In this document: positions 18,279-27,327 of the stretch, piece by piece | Position numbering within the stretch: the first letter of the stretch is position 1 | Layout: each line of letters begins with the position of its first letter | Assembly (NCBI GenBank): GCA_013373625.1 | Contig: JABXHM010000003.1 | Span: forward strand, 329,819-393,818 | Direction of reading: 5' to 3' | Length of the DNA stretch: 64,000 nt | DNA from: Alteromonadaceae bacterium | Lineage (GTDB): Bacteria > Pseudomonadota > Gammaproteobacteria > Enterobacterales > Alteromonadaceae | Translations under genes and position numbers: made by a program | Notes under the pieces: model-generated | What the model was told of the DNA's origin: nothing | Seen by the model: only the letters and a program-made list of their open reading frames with translations | The model's database searches: none

Positions 18279-19528
18279 TGGATTACTTCAGTTACAAACA
18301 CAACACGCTGCATGCTGAAGATGTTAATGTAAAAGATCTTGCCAATCAGTTCGGCACCCCGCTTTATGTGTATTCACGCGCTACGTTAGAACGCCACTGG
18401 CATGCTTTTAACGATGCCCTGGCCGACCACCCACACCTGATCTGTTATGCCGTAAAAGCCAATTCCAATATTGGTGTATTGAGTGTGCTGGCCAAATTAG
18501 GTTCAGGCTTTGACATTGTTTCCGGTGGGGAACTGGCCAGGGTAATCGAAGCTGGTGGCGATATGAGCAAGGTTGTTTTCTCTGGCGTAGGTAAAACGCC
18601 TGAGGAAATCGAATTCGCGCTTAATCAGAATATTCATTGCTTTAACGTTGAATCTGAACCAGAGCTGGAGCGTATTAACGATGTGGCCAGCAAACTGGGC
18701 AAAGTAGCACCTATTTCGCTGCGCATTAACCCTGATGTGGATGCCAAAACACACCCGTATATTTCCACCGGTTTAAAAGCCAACAAATTCGGTATTGCCC
18801 GCGAGCGTGCCATTGAAGTATATACCCTGGCGCATAACCTGCCTAACCTCAAAGTTATTGGTATGGATTGCCATATTGGTTCACAGTTAACCGAAACCGG
18901 ACCTTTTGTTGATGCGCTGGAGCGTTTATTAGCCCTGGTCGATGAACTGGCCAGTAAAGGCATAGAAATCAGCCACCTTGATGTGGGCGGCGGCCTTGGC
19001 GTAACCTATAAAGACGAAACGCCACCTCACCCGCATGAATATGCCCAGGCCATTGCCGCTAAAATGAAAGGCCGCGAGCACCTGACATTAATTATGGAGC
19101 CGGGCCGGGCAATAGCCGCCAATGCAGGTATCATGCTAACCAAGGTTGAGTTTGTAAAATCAGGCGAAGAGAAAAACTTTGCCATTGTTGATGCGGCCAT
19201 GAACGACATGATCCGCCCCTCACTGTATTCAGCCTGGCAGGCCATTATCCCGGTAGAAGAGGATCTTGAGCGCGAAACCCATACCTATGACGTGGTAGGA
19301 CCAATTTGCGAGACGGGTGATTTTATTGGTAAAGATCGCGATTTAGCCATTGCCAGCGGTGACCTGTTAGCCGTGCGTAGCGCCGGTGCCTATGGCTTTG
19401 TGATGGCGTCTAACTACAATACCCGCTGCCGCCCGGCAGAGATTATGGTCGATAAAAATGACGTGCATGTAGTACGAGAACGAGAAATTCTAAAAGATCT
19501 CTGGAAAGGAGAGCATAAACTTACGTAA
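18278..19528 (+). CDS. lysA: Diaminopimelate decarboxylase
   Basis: A 416-residue PLP enzyme that decarboxylates meso-diaminopimelate to L-lysine, the last step of lysine synthesis. CYAVKANSN carries the PLP-binding lysine. HIGSQ, DVGGGLGV and MEPGRAIAANAG bind the PLP phosphate, and GPICETGDF holds the active-site cysteine of the alanine-racemase-type fold IV family. The start is GTG, one base overlapping lptM. The following dapF makes the substrate's meso form, so the two genes supply lysine and peptidoglycan DAP together. Confidence 0.96.
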   Translation: MDYFSYKHNTLHAEDVNVKDLANQFGTPLYVYSRATLERHWHAFNDALADHPHLICYAVKANSNIGVLSVLAKLGSGFDIVSGGELARVIEAGGDMSKVVFSGVGKTPEEIEFALNQNIHCFNVESEPELERINDVASKLGKVAPISLRINPDVDAKTHPYISTGLKANKFGIARERAIEVYTLAHNLPNLKVIGMDCHIGSQLTETGPFVDALERLLALVDELASKGIEISHLDVGGGLGVTYKDETPPHPHEYAQAIAAKMKGREHLTLIMEPGRAIAANAGIMLTKVEFVKSGEEKNFAIVDAAMNDMIRPSLYSAWQAIIPVEEDLERETHTYDVVGPICETGDFIGKDRDLAIASGDLLAVRSAGAYGFVMASNYNTRCRPAEIMVDKNDVHVVREREILKDLWKGEHKLT

Positions 19529-19563
19529 ACTAGAGGCATTCTAATAAATATTGTTGCGCATAA

Positions 19564-20394
19564 ATGCAGGTAAACTTTTCTAAAATGCAGGGTCTCGGCA
19601 ATGACTTTATGGTTGTTGATAACGTGACCCAAAATGTTTTTTTCTCGCCGGAGAAAATTCAAAAGCTTGCCGACCGCAACTTTGGTATTGGGTTCGATCA
19701 ACTGTTAATGGTCGAACCGCCTTACGATCCTGATCAGGATTTTCATTATCGTATATTCAATGCCGATGGTTCCGAAGTGGCTCAGTGCGGTAATGGTGCG
19801 CGGTGCTTCGCCCGTTTTGTAAAGTTAAAAGGGCTAATTAACCGCCACAAAATTTTAGTCAGCACCAAAGCCGGCAAAATGATTCTGTATCTTGAAAAAG
19901 ATGGCATGGTAACGGTAAACATGGGTGTACCCAACTTTACGCCGGCAGAAATACCGCTACGTGCCAACAAAGAAGAAAAAACTTACCTGGTACGTGCTGA
20001 TGACAACACATTTTTTTGTGGCGCGGTGTCAATGGGTAACCCCCACTGTGTGCTGGAAGTCGATGATGTGGATACGGCTGACGTAGCTACCATTGGCCCG
20101 TTATTAGAAGGTCATGAACGCTTTCCTGAAGGGGCTAACGTAGGTTTTATGCAAATCCTCTCCAGTGAGCATATTCGACTGCGGGTTTTTGAACGCGGCG
20201 CTGGTGAAACACTGGCTTGTGGCAGCGGCGCATGCGCAGCGGTTGCAATAGGTCAAATACAAGGTAAATTAGGTAAAGACGTTCGGGTTGATTTGCCCGG
20301 GGGTCGATTACGGATCCGCTGGCAAGGGCAAGGTAGCCCTTTAAAAATGACCGGATCGGCAGAGCATGTATACGACGGAACCATAAATATATGA
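19564..20394 (+). CDS. dapF: Diaminopimelate epimerase
   Basis: A 276-residue cofactor-independent epimerase converting LL- to meso-diaminopimelate. Both catalytic cysteines are in place: [13 protein letters not shown] (first) and [10 protein letters not shown] (second). The N-terminal [11 protein letters not shown](M)VVDN motif is typical. The length equals the E. coli enzyme. It lies 35 bases after lysA and overlaps the DUF484 gene by 4 bases. Confidence 0.97.
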   Translation: MQVNFSKMQGLGNDFMVVDNVTQNVFFSPEKIQKLADRNFGIGFDQLLMVEPPYDPDQDFHYRIFNADGSEVAQCGNGARCFARFVKLKGLINRHKILVSTKAGKMILYLEKDGMVTVNMGVPNFTPAEIPLRANKEEKTYLVRADDNTFFCGAVSMGNPHCVLEVDDVDTADVATIGPLLEGHERFPEGANVGFMQILSSEHIRLRVFERGAGETLACGSGACAAVAIGQIQGKLGKDVRVDLPGGRLRIRWQGQGSPLKMTGSAEHVYDGTINI

Positions 20395-21089
20395 ATGATG
20401 TATCAGGTCACGGCAACACCTCACTGCAGTTTAGTACCGACTTTCCCGAGGTTGGTGATGTTACCGCTGAGCAAGTAGGCCAGTTTTTGGTAGCAAACCC
20501 TGACTTTTTCATTCAACACCCAAGTATACTCGAAGGCCTGCAAATTCCTCACGTCCAAAAGGGCAGTGTGTCACTGGTAGAGTTGCAAAGTGAGCAGATG
20601 CGTAAGAAAGTCCGCCTGCTTAACTACAAACTCAGTCAACTCATTAGCATTGCCAAGCAAAATGAAAAAATCTACCGCGCCTATGCCGATCTCAACCTGA
20701 GGATTCTTACCTGTAAGGATATCAGTGAAATACTACTGAGACTGCAGGAAACACTTCAGGAGGAACTGAGCCTGGCGTCGGTAGAATTAAAAATGTTTAA
20801 AGGTGCTAATGCCCTGCCCGAACTACAAAAACGGTTGTTTATGGAAAAGCGCTTTAAGCAAACCCCCTATTTTTTCGGGCGCTTAAGTCAACATGAAAAA
20901 CAGTTAATGTTTGGTGACCAAACGGCAGAATCAACCGCTCTTATATTACTCGGCGATAACAATGAGTTGGGTATACTTGCCGTGGGCAGCCACAGCGCCG
21001 ACCACTTTACACCTGACATGGACACCCTGCTGCTAAATCAGTTACGCGAAGTATTAAATGTGGTGTTGCCAGAGAAAATGCGCTACTGA
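20391..21089 (+). CDS. DUF484 family protein
   Basis: A 232-residue protein of the DUF484 (YigA) family, always found between dapF and xerC in gammaproteobacteria. The family core is visible in [26 protein letters not shown] and in the coiled segment [27 protein letters not shown]-like part follows, ending in [27 protein letters not shown]. The function is not established. It overlaps dapF by 4 bases and xerC by 1 base. Confidence 0.9.
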   Translation: MNDVSGHGNTSLQFSTDFPEVGDVTAEQVGQFLVANPDFFIQHPSILEGLQIPHVQKGSVSLVELQSEQMRKKVRLLNYKLSQLISIAKQNEKIYRAYADLNLRILTCKDISEILLRLQETLQEELSLASVELKMFKGANALPELQKRLFMEKRFKQTPYFFGRLSQHEKQLMFGDQTAESTALILLGDNNELGILAVGSHSADHFTPDMDTLLLNQLREVLNVVLPEKMRY

Positions 21090-22009
21090 TGAGCGTCAGC
21101 GACGCCGCGGAATTACCACCACTGGCTCCCGCCTGCGAGCACTGGCTGAACAAGTTTTGCGACCACCTCCGTTATGAACGCGGGTTATCAGATCATACCG
21201 TTAAGAATTATCAGCGTCAGCTTACCCGGATTGCCGTCAACCTTGAATTGCACCACTGGAAAGACCTCAATCAGGCCGACGTAAAACGCGCCATGGCCAT
21301 TGCCCGAAAACAACACATGAAACCCCGCAGTATTGCCCTGCGCTTGTCAGCCTTACGGACTTTCTGCCAGTTCCTTATCACAAACCGGGTACTGAGCGCA
21401 GATCCGGTAGAAGGTATTCAGGCCCCAAAAGCAGATAAGCCGCTCCCTAAGCAAATGTCAGTAGACGATATGTCAGCGCTGCTGAATGAATCCGACGACG
21501 AAGAAATCACCATCCGTGATCAAGCCATGTTTGAGTTAATGTACGGCTGTGGTTTGCGATTAAGTGAACTCACCAGCCTCAACGTGTTTAATATCACCAG
21601 CGATCGCCAGTTAAGGGTAACCGGTAAAGGTAACAAACAGCGCCTGTTACCGATTGGCCGAAAGGCACAAGCCGCATTGCAGCGCTGGTTAACTGTGCGC
21701 AGTAGTTGGGGCGCCACCACTGAATCGGCGCTATTTATCAGTAAGCGAAAAAGGCGTATCTCGAACCGTCAGGTCGCCAATCGGCTCGAGGCCATGGCGC
21801 AACGTCAAAGCCTGGGGCAGCGCGTGAATCCGCACAAGCTCCGCCACTCCTTTGCCACTCATGTACTTGAATCGAGTAGCGATTTGCGCGCCGTACAGGA
21901 ATTGCTTGGCCACGCAAATTTGTCTACTACACAGGTCTATACCCATTTGGATTTTCAACATTTAGCCAAGGTATATGATACTGCTCACCCTCGCGCGCGT
22001 AAGAAGTAA
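21089..22009 (+). CDS. xerC: Tyrosine recombinase XerC
   Basis: A 306-residue site-specific recombinase that, with XerD, resolves chromosome dimers at dif. The catalytic set can be read: Arg157 (GCGLRLSE), Lys180 (VTGKGNKQ), His249 and Arg252 (HKLRHSFATH), His275 (LLGHANLSTT) and nucleophile Tyr284 (QVYTHLD). The N-terminal SAM-like core-binding domain (about 15-105) includes RGLSDHTVKNYQRQL. The DUF484 stop overlaps its start by one base. The dif site itself is not in this window. Confidence 0.95.
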   Translation: MSVSDAAELPPLAPACEHWLNKFCDHLRYERGLSDHTVKNYQRQLTRIAVNLELHHWKDLNQADVKRAMAIARKQHMKPRSIALRLSALRTFCQFLITNRVLSADPVEGIQAPKADKPLPKQMSVDDMSALLNESDDEEITIRDQAMFELMYGCGLRLSELTSLNVFNITSDRQLRVTGKGNKQRLLPIGRKAQAALQRWLTVRSSWGATTESALFISKRKRRISNRQVANRLEAMAQRQSLGQRVNPHKLRHSFATHVLESSSDLRAVQELLGHANLSTTQVYTHLDFQHLAKVYDTAHPRARKK

Positions 22010-22038
22010 CAGTAAACTAAACAGCAGGAATTTATATC

Positions 22039-22755
22039 ATGCAGTGCTACCGCCCGGTCCAGCCGGTAAAAGCGATGACCTTCGACCTGGATGACACCCT
22101 TTACGACAACGGGCCGGTTATCAAACACGCAACTGGGGCACTCAATCAGCGTATCGCAGCAGAGTTTCCGCAGGCTGCGGCATTATCACCCACGCAGTGG
22201 GCACACATAAAACAGTCCCTGATCTTGCGCACACCCGGTCTCGCTTTTGACATGGGTAAGCTGCGGTACGAGAGCCTGTTTATTGCCCTGGCAGATGACG
22301 AGCCCGACGACACTGCACGACACCAGGCAGCACAGCAATTATTTGACTGCTTTTACGCCGCCAGAAGTGACTTTGAAATCGCCAGGGACGTGCGGGAAGT
22401 GTTAAAAGTGCTCAGTCAGCATATTCCATTAATTGCCATCACGAACGGTAATGTGGATACCATTAAAACCGGTATAGACGCCTATTTTACTGCCACGCTA
22501 CACGCCAGCATTACCCGCCCGAGCAAACCGCATCGCGCCATGTTTGATGAGGCAGTGGCACTGCTAAACCTGACACCTGAGAATGTGCTTCATGTGGGCG
22601 ATAACCTCGAAAAAGACGTGCTCGGCGCCCATCGTGCAGGTTTGCAAAGCGCCTGGTTTGCCGCCGATCGCGCCATGAATTTACAACATGAACCAGTTAG
22701 CGTGTTACCCAGTGTGCAACTTGCAAGCCTGCACGAACTTACCTGGTTTATTTAG
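22039..22755 (+). CDS. yigB: HAD-superfamily phosphatase, YigB type
   Basis: A 238-residue HAD hydrolase. Motif I is FDLDDTLYDN, motif II is ITNGN, and motif III/IV is KPHRAMFDEAVALL followed by VLHVGDNLEKDVLGAHRAG. E. coli YigB dephosphorylates FMN in riboflavin synthesis and lies at the same place, after xerC. This supports the assignment. It is the last gene of the lptM-to-yigB operon, 29 bases after xerC. Confidence 0.88.
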   Translation: MQCYRPVQPVKAMTFDLDDTLYDNGPVIKHATGALNQRIAAEFPQAAALSPTQWAHIKQSLILRTPGLAFDMGKLRYESLFIALADDEPDDTARHQAAQQLFDCFYAARSDFEIARDVREVLKVLSQHIPLIAITNGNVDTIKTGIDAYFTATLHASITRPSKPHRAMFDEAVALLNLTPENVLHVGDNLEKDVLGAHRAGLQSAWFAADRAMNLQHEPVSVLPSVQLASLHELTWFI

Positions 22756-22986
22756 CGTACTAGCGCCGATAACACGCTTACTCGTTAAAATCTGATTAAT
22801 GCACTTAAGTAAATCACGTCGCGACATCAGTATGCTTAGAGTGGGCTAATTTCGCAGACAACGTCTTGATTCAATTTACATATCAGATATTTATAAACAT
22901 AACGCCATTTTCATTTTTGAGTATTGCATCTGACACCTGGCAATGACAGATTAAGATTTTTACAGTTTGTTAACAAGGTGATAACG

Positions 22987-25200
22987 ATGTATAAGTCCGG
23001 CAGACGACTGACAATAGTTTCTGTAATTGCGCTTTTAAGCGCCTGCGGTGGTGGTGGCGGAGGCGGAGGCGGAAGCTCTACAACGCCGCCACCAGTGGAT
23101 AACACGCCACCGCCAAATGTCGCGCCTGTTGCCGATGCGGGGGCAGATCAAAGCGTTGATGAACTTACCCTCGTTACCCTGTCAGGTTCAGGCACAGACA
23201 GTGACGGCAGTATCAGCAGTTACGCCTGGTCACAAACGGCTGGCACAGCTGTTACCTTAAACGATGCCGGCATGCAGTCAGCCAGCTTTAATGCACCAGA
23301 CTTATCAGCAGATGAAGTCCTGACTTTTCAACTCACCGTTACCGATGACGATGGCGATACCGGCACCGATGTCGTGGACATTACGGTCAGAGATATCACG
23401 CCTCCAACAAACCCACCGGAAACTATGCAAGTGCCCGAGGGTGGCATACTGATCATTCCGTCTGATGCAGAAAGCTCAGCCGCTTTTTGGGCGGGCAACG
23501 GCAGTGAACCCGTTGGTACCATGACTGTGGTAGATGTTGAACATGAGCATTTCAGTAAAGCGTTAGAACTTGATATTACCAATCCAAGCGGTACCAGTTG
23601 GAACGGACAAGCACAAATTTTTACCAACGCGGGCCTGCAAAGTGGCGATGTCGTGTTATTGCACTTTTACTTCCGTTCACTCTCCAGCCAGTATGAAACA
23701 GGTACCGGATTTACCTCTGCCGTACTGGAAGGCCCTTCTCCTGATTTTGTCCAGTTTATTAACCGCCGTGTTGATAGCGCCAGTGAATGGGTTGAGTATT
23801 TTATTCCGGCTGAAATCACTCAGGACTTTGATGTGGGTGAACTGGCCATTAAATTTGGCCTGGGTGCAGGAGACCGTCCACAGTCTTATCAGATTGGTGG
23901 CATTGAGCTGTATAACTATCAAACGAATAAATCGCTGGAAGAGCTACCGGTAACTTCCCCTACCTACGCGGGTCGCGACCCAGATGCTGCCTGGCGTGCA
24001 GACGCTGCACAACGTATTGAAACCCATCGCAAAGGTGACTTTACGCTGACACTGCAAGATGCCGATGGCAATGAAATCCCTGCCACAGACATTCACGTTA
24101 CCCTGACCAAACATGCTTATCACTTTGGTTCTGCTATCGTTTCCAACCGACTTATAGGCACCGATGAAGATAGCCTGACGTACCAACAGAAAGTGTTAGA
24201 ACTGTTTAATCAGGCAGGGCCTGAAAACGATTTAAAATGGGCACCCTGGATTGGTGAGTGGGGAGAGGACTTCTCACAACAAACTACGTTGGCCGGCTTA
24301 CAATGGCTGAAGGATCACGACATTTATGCCCGCGGGCATGTGCTGGTATGGCCATCTAAACGTAATTTACCCGACATGATGCAGCAATACTTACCAGACA
24401 ACACGGACGATGCCGATCCCCAGGCGCTGGTAGAAGTTGAGCAGCATATTGACGATATTACACTGGCAACCGCTGATTTACTGTCTGAGTGGGATGTCCT
24501 GAACGAGCCTTTTGATAATCACTACCTGATGGATGCCTTTGGCGATGAAATTATGGTTGATTGGTTTGAGCAAACACGCGAGAACTTACCCGACCACAAG
24601 CTCTATATTAATGACTACAGCATACTGTCGTCTGCCGGTCAGGATGTGGCGCATCAACAGCATTACCAGGATACCATTGCGTACCTGCTTGAGCAGGGTG
24701 CACCGCTGGACGGCATTGGTTTTCAAAGTCATTTCAGCGATATTTTAACGGACATCCCCACCGTGTACGCTATTTTAGAACGTTTCCATCAGGCGTTCCC
24801 TGATTCGGTATTCCGTTCTACTGAATTTGATATCAGAACCAACGACGAACAATTACAAGCTGATTACACCCGTGACTTTATGACCCTTTTCTTTAGTCAC
24901 CCTGCTACCGTGGGGATCCAGCTATGGGGTTTCTGGGCACAGCAACACTGGTATCCGGAAGCGGCGATGTACGATGAAGACTGGCGTGAAAAACCCAACG
25001 CAGTAGTTTGGAAAGATTTGATTTTTAATCAATGGCACAGTGAATTTAACGGCCAGACCGATGCCAACGGCCAATTCAGCGAACGTGGTTTTTACGGAGA
25101 GTACACTGCTAGCTTCACTCATGAAGGCAGTGAACACACACTCAACTTTGTACTTGAGCAAAGTGGGGATAATCAGATTGTGTTAAAACTGCCAGAATAA
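22987..25200 (+). CDS. GH10 xylanase-like lipoprotein with PKD-type and carbohydrate-binding-like domains
   Basis: A 737-residue surface enzyme predicted to cleave xylan-type glycans. The start is ATG 22987 with AAGGTG before it. The lipobox LLSAC gives Cys20, followed by nine glycines and a Pro-rich linker. Residues about 45-135 form an immunoglobulin-like PKD/REJ domain (ADAGADQSVDELTLVTLSGSGTDSDGSI). About 145-315 is a beta-rich domain that looks like a carbohydrate-binding module. The GH10 barrel follows, with acid/base Glu507 in DVLNEPFD and nucleophile Glu613 in STEFDIR. WGFWAQQHWYPEAAM matches the GH10 end motif. A short beta tail may be a sorting or binding extension. Confidence 0.88.
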   Translation: MYKSGRRLTIVSVIALLSACGGGGGGGGGSSTTPPPVDNTPPPNVAPVADAGADQSVDELTLVTLSGSGTDSDGSISSYAWSQTAGTAVTLNDAGMQSASFNAPDLSADEVLTFQLTVTDDDGDTGTDVVDITVRDITPPTNPPETMQVPEGGILIIPSDAESSAAFWAGNGSEPVGTMTVVDVEHEHFSKALELDITNPSGTSWNGQAQIFTNAGLQSGDVVLLHFYFRSLSSQYETGTGFTSAVLEGPSPDFVQFINRRVDSASEWVEYFIPAEITQDFDVGELAIKFGLGAGDRPQSYQIGGIELYNYQTNKSLEELPVTSPTYAGRDPDAAWRADAAQRIETHRKGDFTLTLQDADGNEIPATDIHVTLTKHAYHFGSAIVSNRLIGTDEDSLTYQQKVLELFNQAGPENDLKWAPWIGEWGEDFSQQTTLAGLQWLKDHDIYARGHVLVWPSKRNLPDMMQQYLPDNTDDADPQALVEVEQHIDDITLATADLLSEWDVLNEPFDNHYLMDAFGDEIMVDWFEQTRENLPDHKLYINDYSILSSAGQDVAHQQHYQDTIAYLLEQGAPLDGIGFQSHFSDILTDIPTVYAILERFHQAFPDSVFRSTEFDIRTNDEQLQADYTRDFMTLFFSHPATVGIQLWGFWAQQHWYPEAAMYDEDWREKPNAVVWKDLIFNQWHSEFNGQTDANGQFSERGFYGEYTASFTHEGSEHTLNFVLEQSGDNQIVLKLPE

Positions 25201-25848
25201 AAATGGCTGTGGTTATTTAACAGGTTTAGCACGACCGGAGCCCTTGGTTTAACGCTCCATAGCGCTCAGCCTGTTTAACCACGCGGACAAGATAAACCCT
25301 CTGTACTAAAACCCGTTCAGGTTGCGTATGTTTATAGCGGCACAATCAGCAAAATGAATATCCCAAAAAAGAACCTTAAATAAGCTAATCCCGACCTCGC
25401 CTTTAATACGGGACGTCTGCTTTTAGCCAGCTTCTACGTAGCCCTTGCAGTGGAAAGGTCAGGGCTAGCCGGTCACCGACGTCCCGTCACGATAGGGTGT
25501 CTTCCATTCATAGTGCACTTTTCCATAGTCGGTCATGCTTAATGATATCTTTAATATTAGATTGGTTTGCTCGGTCATCTTGTATTTATTTTAATTTGTA
25601 TATAAATTAAACAATCAGTTAAGTATGGTAGGTATTGGAATTGACTTTGATGCTCATGTTGAGCGCACTGAATCCAGGAGGGATTGATGTCAAAAACACA
25701 CCTGCAACCTCGTTTCACCTCTGTTTTTAATCACTTACGCAACTGGGATTTATCTTCCTGCTCGGCAATCACTAGTCTGGGGAAGTTTTTACGTAGCGCT
25801 GCGTGTATTTCTGCGAAAGCAGATTACTCAATATATAAAGGATTAACT
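25201..25848. other. Long intergenic region before the PEP-CTERM gene
   Basis: 648 bases with no recognised gene. It holds a candidate structured RNA at 25408-25487 and an A+T-rich stretch at 25560-25620. A weak sigma-54-like element, TGG at 25636-25638 with TTGA at 25647-25650, is also present. A very strong ribosome-binding site, AGGAGG (25677-25682), precedes an ATG at 25687 that is in frame with the PEP-CTERM gene. No IS ends or direct repeats were seen at the borders. Confidence 0.45.
25408..25487. ncRNA. Candidate structured RNA or cis-regulatory element
   Basis: The perfect 10-bp arms ACGGGACGTC (25408-25417) and GACGTCCCGT (25478-25487) close a 60-base interior. The interior itself holds a 7-bp hairpin, TAGCCCT (25439-25445) with AGGGCTA (25461-25467), over a 15-base loop. 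Such a nested arrangement is unlikely by chance. It does not match the riboswitch consensus patterns I know, including c-di-GMP-I. It could be a leader of the PEP-CTERM gene, a small RNA on either strand, or the palindromic part of a small mobile element. Confidence 0.35.
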
Positions 25849-26658
25849 ATGACACGTTTGTTTATTAAAGCACTGGTACCCATATCTCTGATTTTATCGT
25901 TTAACTTAAAGGCGGACATTATTACCGTCAATTTGTCTGGAACTTTGAACTTTAATTCCGATTCAAGCTCCGGAACAGATGTAATTGGTCTGGATGGAGT
26001 AAATATTTATACTACGAGTATCTTCAAAGCAGCCGATACTCCTGATAGGACTGATATCTTGACCTACCCCATAGATAAAACAATAACTAATGTAACCTGG
26101 TATAGTAAATTGCACTCGTATTACACAGACTCTTTTCTCGATGGCCTTGGCAATCCAATAACATTAGGCAACAGCTATGATGTAGATAATCGGCGTACCC
26201 TTGACCTTAGCTATTCTAGGTTTTTTGCGCAAAACAGAGCCAACTACGATAACAATAGCGATGCTGTCATTTTTTACTCCGGTTTAGATCGTGATTTGTA
26301 TCATATAAGCCAAAATGCACCGGGAACATCATACCGATTTTATCTACCGAGTTTACACTTTGATGTCGGCCCTCTCTATTTCGGCTATCAAGATATAACA
26401 CTAGACAGTTTCGACTTTAATGACCTGTCACTTGCCAATCTGCGAGTTGATGACGCTCGACTCTCCTACAATGATGGCTCTACTCAGCATGCATATTATA
26501 GTCTCGACAATGTTTCGTTCGAAATATCGGCATTAGATGATAACGAAGAGACTATATTACCAGAGCCGGCGTCATTAGCACTTACTGGCATGGCGTTATT
26601 AGCTACCTTTTCGTTGAGAAGACGTAAAAAATTCGACAAGTTTTGTAGCATTGCCTAG
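25849..26658 (+). CDS. PEP-CTERM sorting-domain protein
   Basis: A 269-residue exported protein from the ATG at 25849 (AAAGGA 6 nt before), with a signal peptide ending around FNLKA. The body is beta-rich and Asp/Asn/Ser-rich, as in many PEP-CTERM substrates. The C-terminus has Pro-Glu-Pro at 238-240, a hydrophobic helix and an RRRKK cluster. This is the sorting signal cut by an exosortase, which is not in this window. The tail runs nine residues past the basic cluster (FDKFCSIA at the end), longer than usual. The same frame is open upstream to 25687, where a stronger ribosome-binding site occurs; that start would place 54 residues in front of the signal peptide. Confidence 0.8.
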   Translation: MTRLFIKALVPISLILSFNLKADIITVNLSGTLNFNSDSSSGTDVIGLDGVNIYTTSIFKAADTPDRTDILTYPIDKTITNVTWYSKLHSYYTDSFLDGLGNPITLGNSYDVDNRRTLDLSYSRFFAQNRANYDNNSDAVIFYSGLDRDLYHISQNAPGTSYRFYLPSLHFDVGPLYFGYQDITLDSFDFNDLSLANLRVDDARLSYNDGSTQHAYYSLDNVSFEISALDDNEETILPEPASLALTGMALLATFSLRRRKKFDKFCSIA

Positions 26659-26661
26659 AGC

Positions 26662-26704
26662 AAAAAAAAATATTTTTAGTGCCTTCAGAATATCTGAAGG
26701 CCTA
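26662..26704. terminator. Hairpin after the PEP-CTERM gene
   Basis: The arms GCCTTCAG (26681-26688) and CTGAAGGC (26694-26701) enclose a 5-base loop, 22 bases past the stop. On the minus strand the hairpin is followed, after a short gap, by ATATTTTTTTTT. On the plus strand it is followed only by CTACTTTATG. It may work in both directions, with the better U-tract on the minus strand. Confidence 0.5.
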
Positions 26705-27327
26705 CTTTATGTCGCTTCCGTATGCAATTTGAAACCATTTATCTCTGAATAAATGGTAATCCAAGCCCGGTTATGGCCAAATACGTGCCTATGAAATGGG
26801 TAAACAAACACTTCAGTAACCTTACCGGGTACGCTGACATCATTTTTAACTCGAAAGGTGAAGAGCTGCTGTGTGGCCTTTACGCCGACCTGTATTGCTA
26901 TTCGAAACAAACCCATGAGTCTTAAAACCCTCTGGCTTATATGACGTGCACCAGGAACCTGGCCGAATACCTGCTTCACCCGGGTACCGAAACCTATCTG
27001 GGGAATCATCACGCTGAGCTGTAAAGCTTATGCAATACACTTGTTGCTCGCTCTGCTGAGATGTGTGCTCACTTGCCCCCGTTTACTCAGACAGTTCGTT
27101 TGATTTGGTGGTCATCAGCACTGACCCAATAGTTACAGAAGTGGGTGAGCTGGTTCACCAAGCGCTGTCTACGGCGCCTGAGTCATCGAAAGGGCGGATA
27201 CAGCATATTGCTTACGCGTTAATCGAAGCATCATCACCACAAGCGCGTATATGCACTATGATGGATGAGATTAGGCGAAACGATTAACTAGGTGTGCAAA
27301 TACTGGTTTTAACCAGGTTTGTCTCTT
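26705..27327. other. Stretch with ambiguous small frames, possible gene remnant
   Basis: Three frames look protein-like but none can be supported alone. A plus-strand frame at 26773-26925 (ATG, 50 residues; VPMKWVNKHFSNLTGYADII at its core) has codon use like real genes but no ribosome-binding site. A plus-strand frame at 27063-27287 (GTG, 74 residues) is similar. The minus-strand frame 26707-27012 (101 residues, ending next to the hairpin) overlaps the first. Decayed gene pieces or an orphan small gene are both possible. Confidence 0.3.

Noticed and set aside
25400..25500. c-di-GMP-I riboswitch upstream of the PEP-CTERM gene
   Set aside because: GGGACG occurs, but the other conserved GEMM segments are missing; the element is kept only as an unassigned structure.
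26681..26701. REP-like or IS-end palindrome
   Set aside because: Single copy in this window and directly after a gene stop; a terminator is the simpler reading.
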